A stretch of 64,000 nucleotides of DNA from Chitinophagaceae bacterium (GTDB lineage Bacteria > Bacteroidota > Bacteroidia > Chitinophagales > UBA10324): NCBI GenBank assembly GCA_947474435.1, contig CANJII010000007.1, forward strand, positions 50,499-114,498, read 5' to 3'. Below the pieces are notes generated by a model. It made no database searches. It was given only the letters and a program-made list of their open reading frames with translations, and was not told the origin of the DNA. Below are positions 62,304 through 64,000 of this stretch, one piece after another (the stretch's first letter is position 1; every line of letters starts with the position of its first letter). Both the position numbers and the translations under genes were made by a program.

Positions 62304-64000
62304 ATGAAAAAGATTTTATTTCAGGTTTGTTTTCTTTTTTTATATAATTTTTTATATGGTCAAACATTTAATCCCGTTGGCAACCCAACTCCAAATCCGG
62401 TTTGTGAGGGAGGAAACATTACTATTACATTTACAACTGGCGGTTTTACAATTGTGGGAGGAGATTTATTTCAGCTTTTACTTTCTAATGATGTAGGTAC
62501 TTTTCCAACTAACCCAACCATTATTGGTTCAATACCAACCGCGAATGGAAGCAACACAATTCCAGGTGCCATTCCTGCATCTTTAACCGGATCCGCTGCT
62601 TATAAAGTTAAAATCAGGGCTGTAATTTTAAATGGTGCCGGTGCTGCTGATAATGACACAAGTTTTAGTGTTGAAAAAAGTTTAAATATTAACGACGACC
62701 CAACTGCTTCAATCAGTCCGGCTACTTCAATAAGTTTATGTTTAGGGGCAACTCAGCAATTAGTTGGATCAAAATCGGGAAGTATTGGTTCATCAGGATC
62801 TTATACTTACACATGGTCAGTTCCGGGAGGTGGTGGAGCTATTAGTCCCAATCCAGCACAAACCACAACTTATACAGCCCCATTAGCTGGTCCGGGTACT
62901 TATACCGTTACAGTAACTGCTACAAATGGCACAACCTTGGGTTGTAATGCTTCTGTAACAAAAGATATTATAGTAACAGATGTGCCTGTTGTTGATACAG
63001 GTGGAGCAATCGGAGCTATCTGTCAAAGTGGTACTACAACTGCTTTGGGAGGTTCATTTTCCGGAGCAGCAACTTCAGCCGTTTGGTCCGATGGCGGAGC
63101 AGGCGGATCATTTACTAATAACGGAGGCTCAACCCCAGCGACTTCTACTTACACTACCTCGGCAACAGCCCCTGCTACAGTTACGCTAACACTTACTTCA
63201 AGTGGAGGTTCATGCGGAACAGCCACCGATAGTAAATCTTTAACTGTTAACCCGACACCAACTATAAGTGCCTCACCTAATTCTCAAACTCATTGTTCCG
63301 GAGATCCAATTACAAACATTTTAATAACCAATCCTAACAATGTATCAGGAACTACTTTTAGTTGGGTAAGAACTAACACTACAAATCTTACAGGAATAAA
63401 TGCTTCTGGTTCTTCTAATCCAATTACCGGAACTTTAACAAATATTACCAATACTCAACAAACTTCTACATTTACCATAACTGCAACTAAAGGTTCCTGT
63501 TCTTCTGTAACTACTGTAACTGTAATCATTAACCCAACACCTACAGTTAGCGCAACACCACTTACTCAAACATTATGCTCCGCAAATGCAATTACTAATA
63601 TTGTTATTACGAATCCTAACGCTGTAGCAGGAACAACTTTCAGTTGGACAAGAACTAATACAACCAATATAACCGGAATAGCTGCAACAGGTACTTCGAA
63701 CCCAATTACCGGTACATTAACTAATAATACAAGTACACAACAAACAACAACATTTACAATTACTGCTACGGCTAACTCATGTCCTTCTTCTACTTTTAAT
63801 GTTACAGTAATAATAAATCCAGGACCAACTGTAAATGCTACTCCTAATTCGCAAACACATTGTTCAGGAGATCCGATTACAAATATTGTAATTACCAATC
63901 CTAATAATGTTGCAGGAACAACATTTAGCTGGACCAGAACCAATACCACTAATCTGACCGGAATTGCTGCTTCAGGAACTTCAAATCCAATAACCGGAAC
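62304..64000 (+). CDS. Giant PKD-like repeat surface protein, 5' part
   Basis: The ATG at 62304 starts an open frame with no stop to the window end (over 565 residues). Signal peptide (MKKILFQVCFLFLYNFLYG, then QTF). A first Ig-like domain (about 25-130) is followed by PKD-type domains with TYTWSVPGGG and TYTVTVTATNG motifs. From about residue 315 there are near-identical PKD-like repeats of 94-95 residues (HCSGDPITNI... NPNNVSGTTFSWVRTNTTNLTGI...SNPITGTL). Each has one or two conserved cysteines. A T9SS tail is expected at the missing C-terminus. Confidence 0.88.
   Translation, partial: MKKILFQVCFLFLYNFLYGQTFNPVGNPTPNPVCEGGNITITFTTGGFTIVGGDLFQLLLSNDVGTFPTNPTIIGSIPTANGSNTIPGAIPASLTGSAAYKVKIRAVILNGAGAADNDTSFSVEKSLNINDDPTASISPATSISLCLGATQQLVGSKSGSIGSSGSYTYTWSVPGGGGAISPNPAQTTTYTAPLAGPGTYTVTVTATNGTTLGCNASVTKDIIVTDVPVVDTGGAIGAICQSGTTTALGGSFSGAATSAVWSDGGAGGSFTNNGGSTPATSTYTTSATAPATVTLTLTSSGGSCGTATDSKSLTVNPTPTISASPNSQTHCSGDPITNILITNPNNVSGTTFSWVRTNTTNLTGINASGSSNPITGTLTNITNTQQTSTFTITATKGSCSSVTTVTVIINPTPTVSATPLTQTLCSANAITNIVITNPNAVAGTTFSWTRTNTTNITGIAATGTSNPITGTLTNNTSTQQTTTFTITATANSCPSSTFNVTVIINPGPTVNATPNSQTHCSGDPITNIVITNPNNVAGTTFSWTRTNTTNLTGIAASGTSNPITG
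63249..64000 (+). repeat. Tandem 282/285-bp coding repeats
   Basis: Equivalent codons begin at 63276, 63558 and 63843, giving periods of 282 and 285 bp; the third copy is cut off by the window end. Copies 1 and 3 share HCSGDPITN while copy 2 has LCSANAITN, so the repeats may alternate in two types. Confidence 0.8.

Noticed and set aside
63566..63949. Minus-strand open frame within the PKD-like repeats
   Set aside because: It is antisense to Thr/Asn-rich repeat coding sequence; its Val/Leu richness is a mirror effect.
63249..64000. CRISPR-like periodic repeats
   Set aside because: The period is 282-285 bp in a continuous open frame encoding PKD-like domains, with no short repeat/spacer structure.

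Overview
The window comes from a low-GC (roughly mid-30s percent) member of the Bacteroidota. The evidence is several secreted proteins ending in type IX secretion (T9SS) type A sorting tails, near-absence of Shine-Dalgarno sequences, promoters of the TAnnTTTG type, DUF2723/GT117, GWxTD, DUF4783 and WbqC-like families, the futalosine menaquinone route (MqnB, MqnD), and subunits (TssN, TssO) found only in the Bacteroidota type VI secretion system (T6SSiii). I cannot place it below phylum/class level.

Layout. 1-5.2 kb: 3' end of an Omp85/TamA-like barrel gene, tRNA hydroxylase miaE, a VirK-like secreted protein, then a pirin/small-membrane-protein group beside a MarR regulator, and a SOUL haem-binding protein. 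5.3-8.3 kb: a minus-strand sulfane-sulfur island (MBL-rhodanese persulfide dioxygenase, two single-domain rhodaneses, DUF2892 protein, Crp/Fnr regulator), divergent from the CcoI-type copper ATPase (8.4-10.8 kb). 10.9-13.4 kb: YceI protein, DUF3817 protein, mqnD, mqnB. 13.5-16.6 kb: a broken T9SS-cargo gene (three different in-frame stops and one frameshift). 16.8-25.4 kb: a stress/anaerobiosis-type module of Hsp20, a receiver-Crp fusion regulator, an aromatic-rich secreted protein, an ATP-cone/PD-(D/E)XK protein, PEP synthase and an SDR dehydrogenase.

25.4-28 kb: a three-gene lipid operon (GNAT, patatin, PAP2/sphingomyelin-synthase-like), then tRNA-Ala(GGC). 28-37.8 kb: housekeeping and envelope genes (M20 dipeptidase, gpmI, DUF4783, nadC, an LTA-synthase-like phosphotransferase overlapping a diacylglycerol kinase, a radical SAM protein, a CAP-domain protein). 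37.9-49.8 kb: DUF2723 glycosyltransferase, two GWxTD proteins, two T9SS cargo proteins, a family-2 glycosyltransferase, WbqC. 49.9-55 kb: a phosphorelay operon (hybrid kinase, HPt, receiver with a C-terminal membrane helix), an M1 aminopeptidase and a DedA protein. 55.2-64 kb: another T9SS beta-propeller protein, a T6SSiii subset (TssG, TssN, TssK, TssO), an uncharacterised secreted protein, and a giant PKD-like repeat protein running off the window end.

The least expected signal is regulatory. Five promoters in the 6.7-22.2 kb region (persulfide dioxygenase, ccoI, hsp20, the aromatic-rich secreted protein, ppsA) each carry an FNR/Crp-type TTGAT-N4-ATCAA-like palindrome whose centre is exactly 29.5 bp upstream of a Bacteroidota -7 element. 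That places the site near -41.5, the class II activator position. This ties sulfide detoxification, cytochrome oxidase maturation, small heat-shock protein and gluconeogenic PEP synthesis into one probable regulon, with two Crp-family regulators encoded alongside. A second regulatory oddity is a perfect 15-bp hairpin with a T-tract that contains the start codon of a GWxTD lipoprotein gene.
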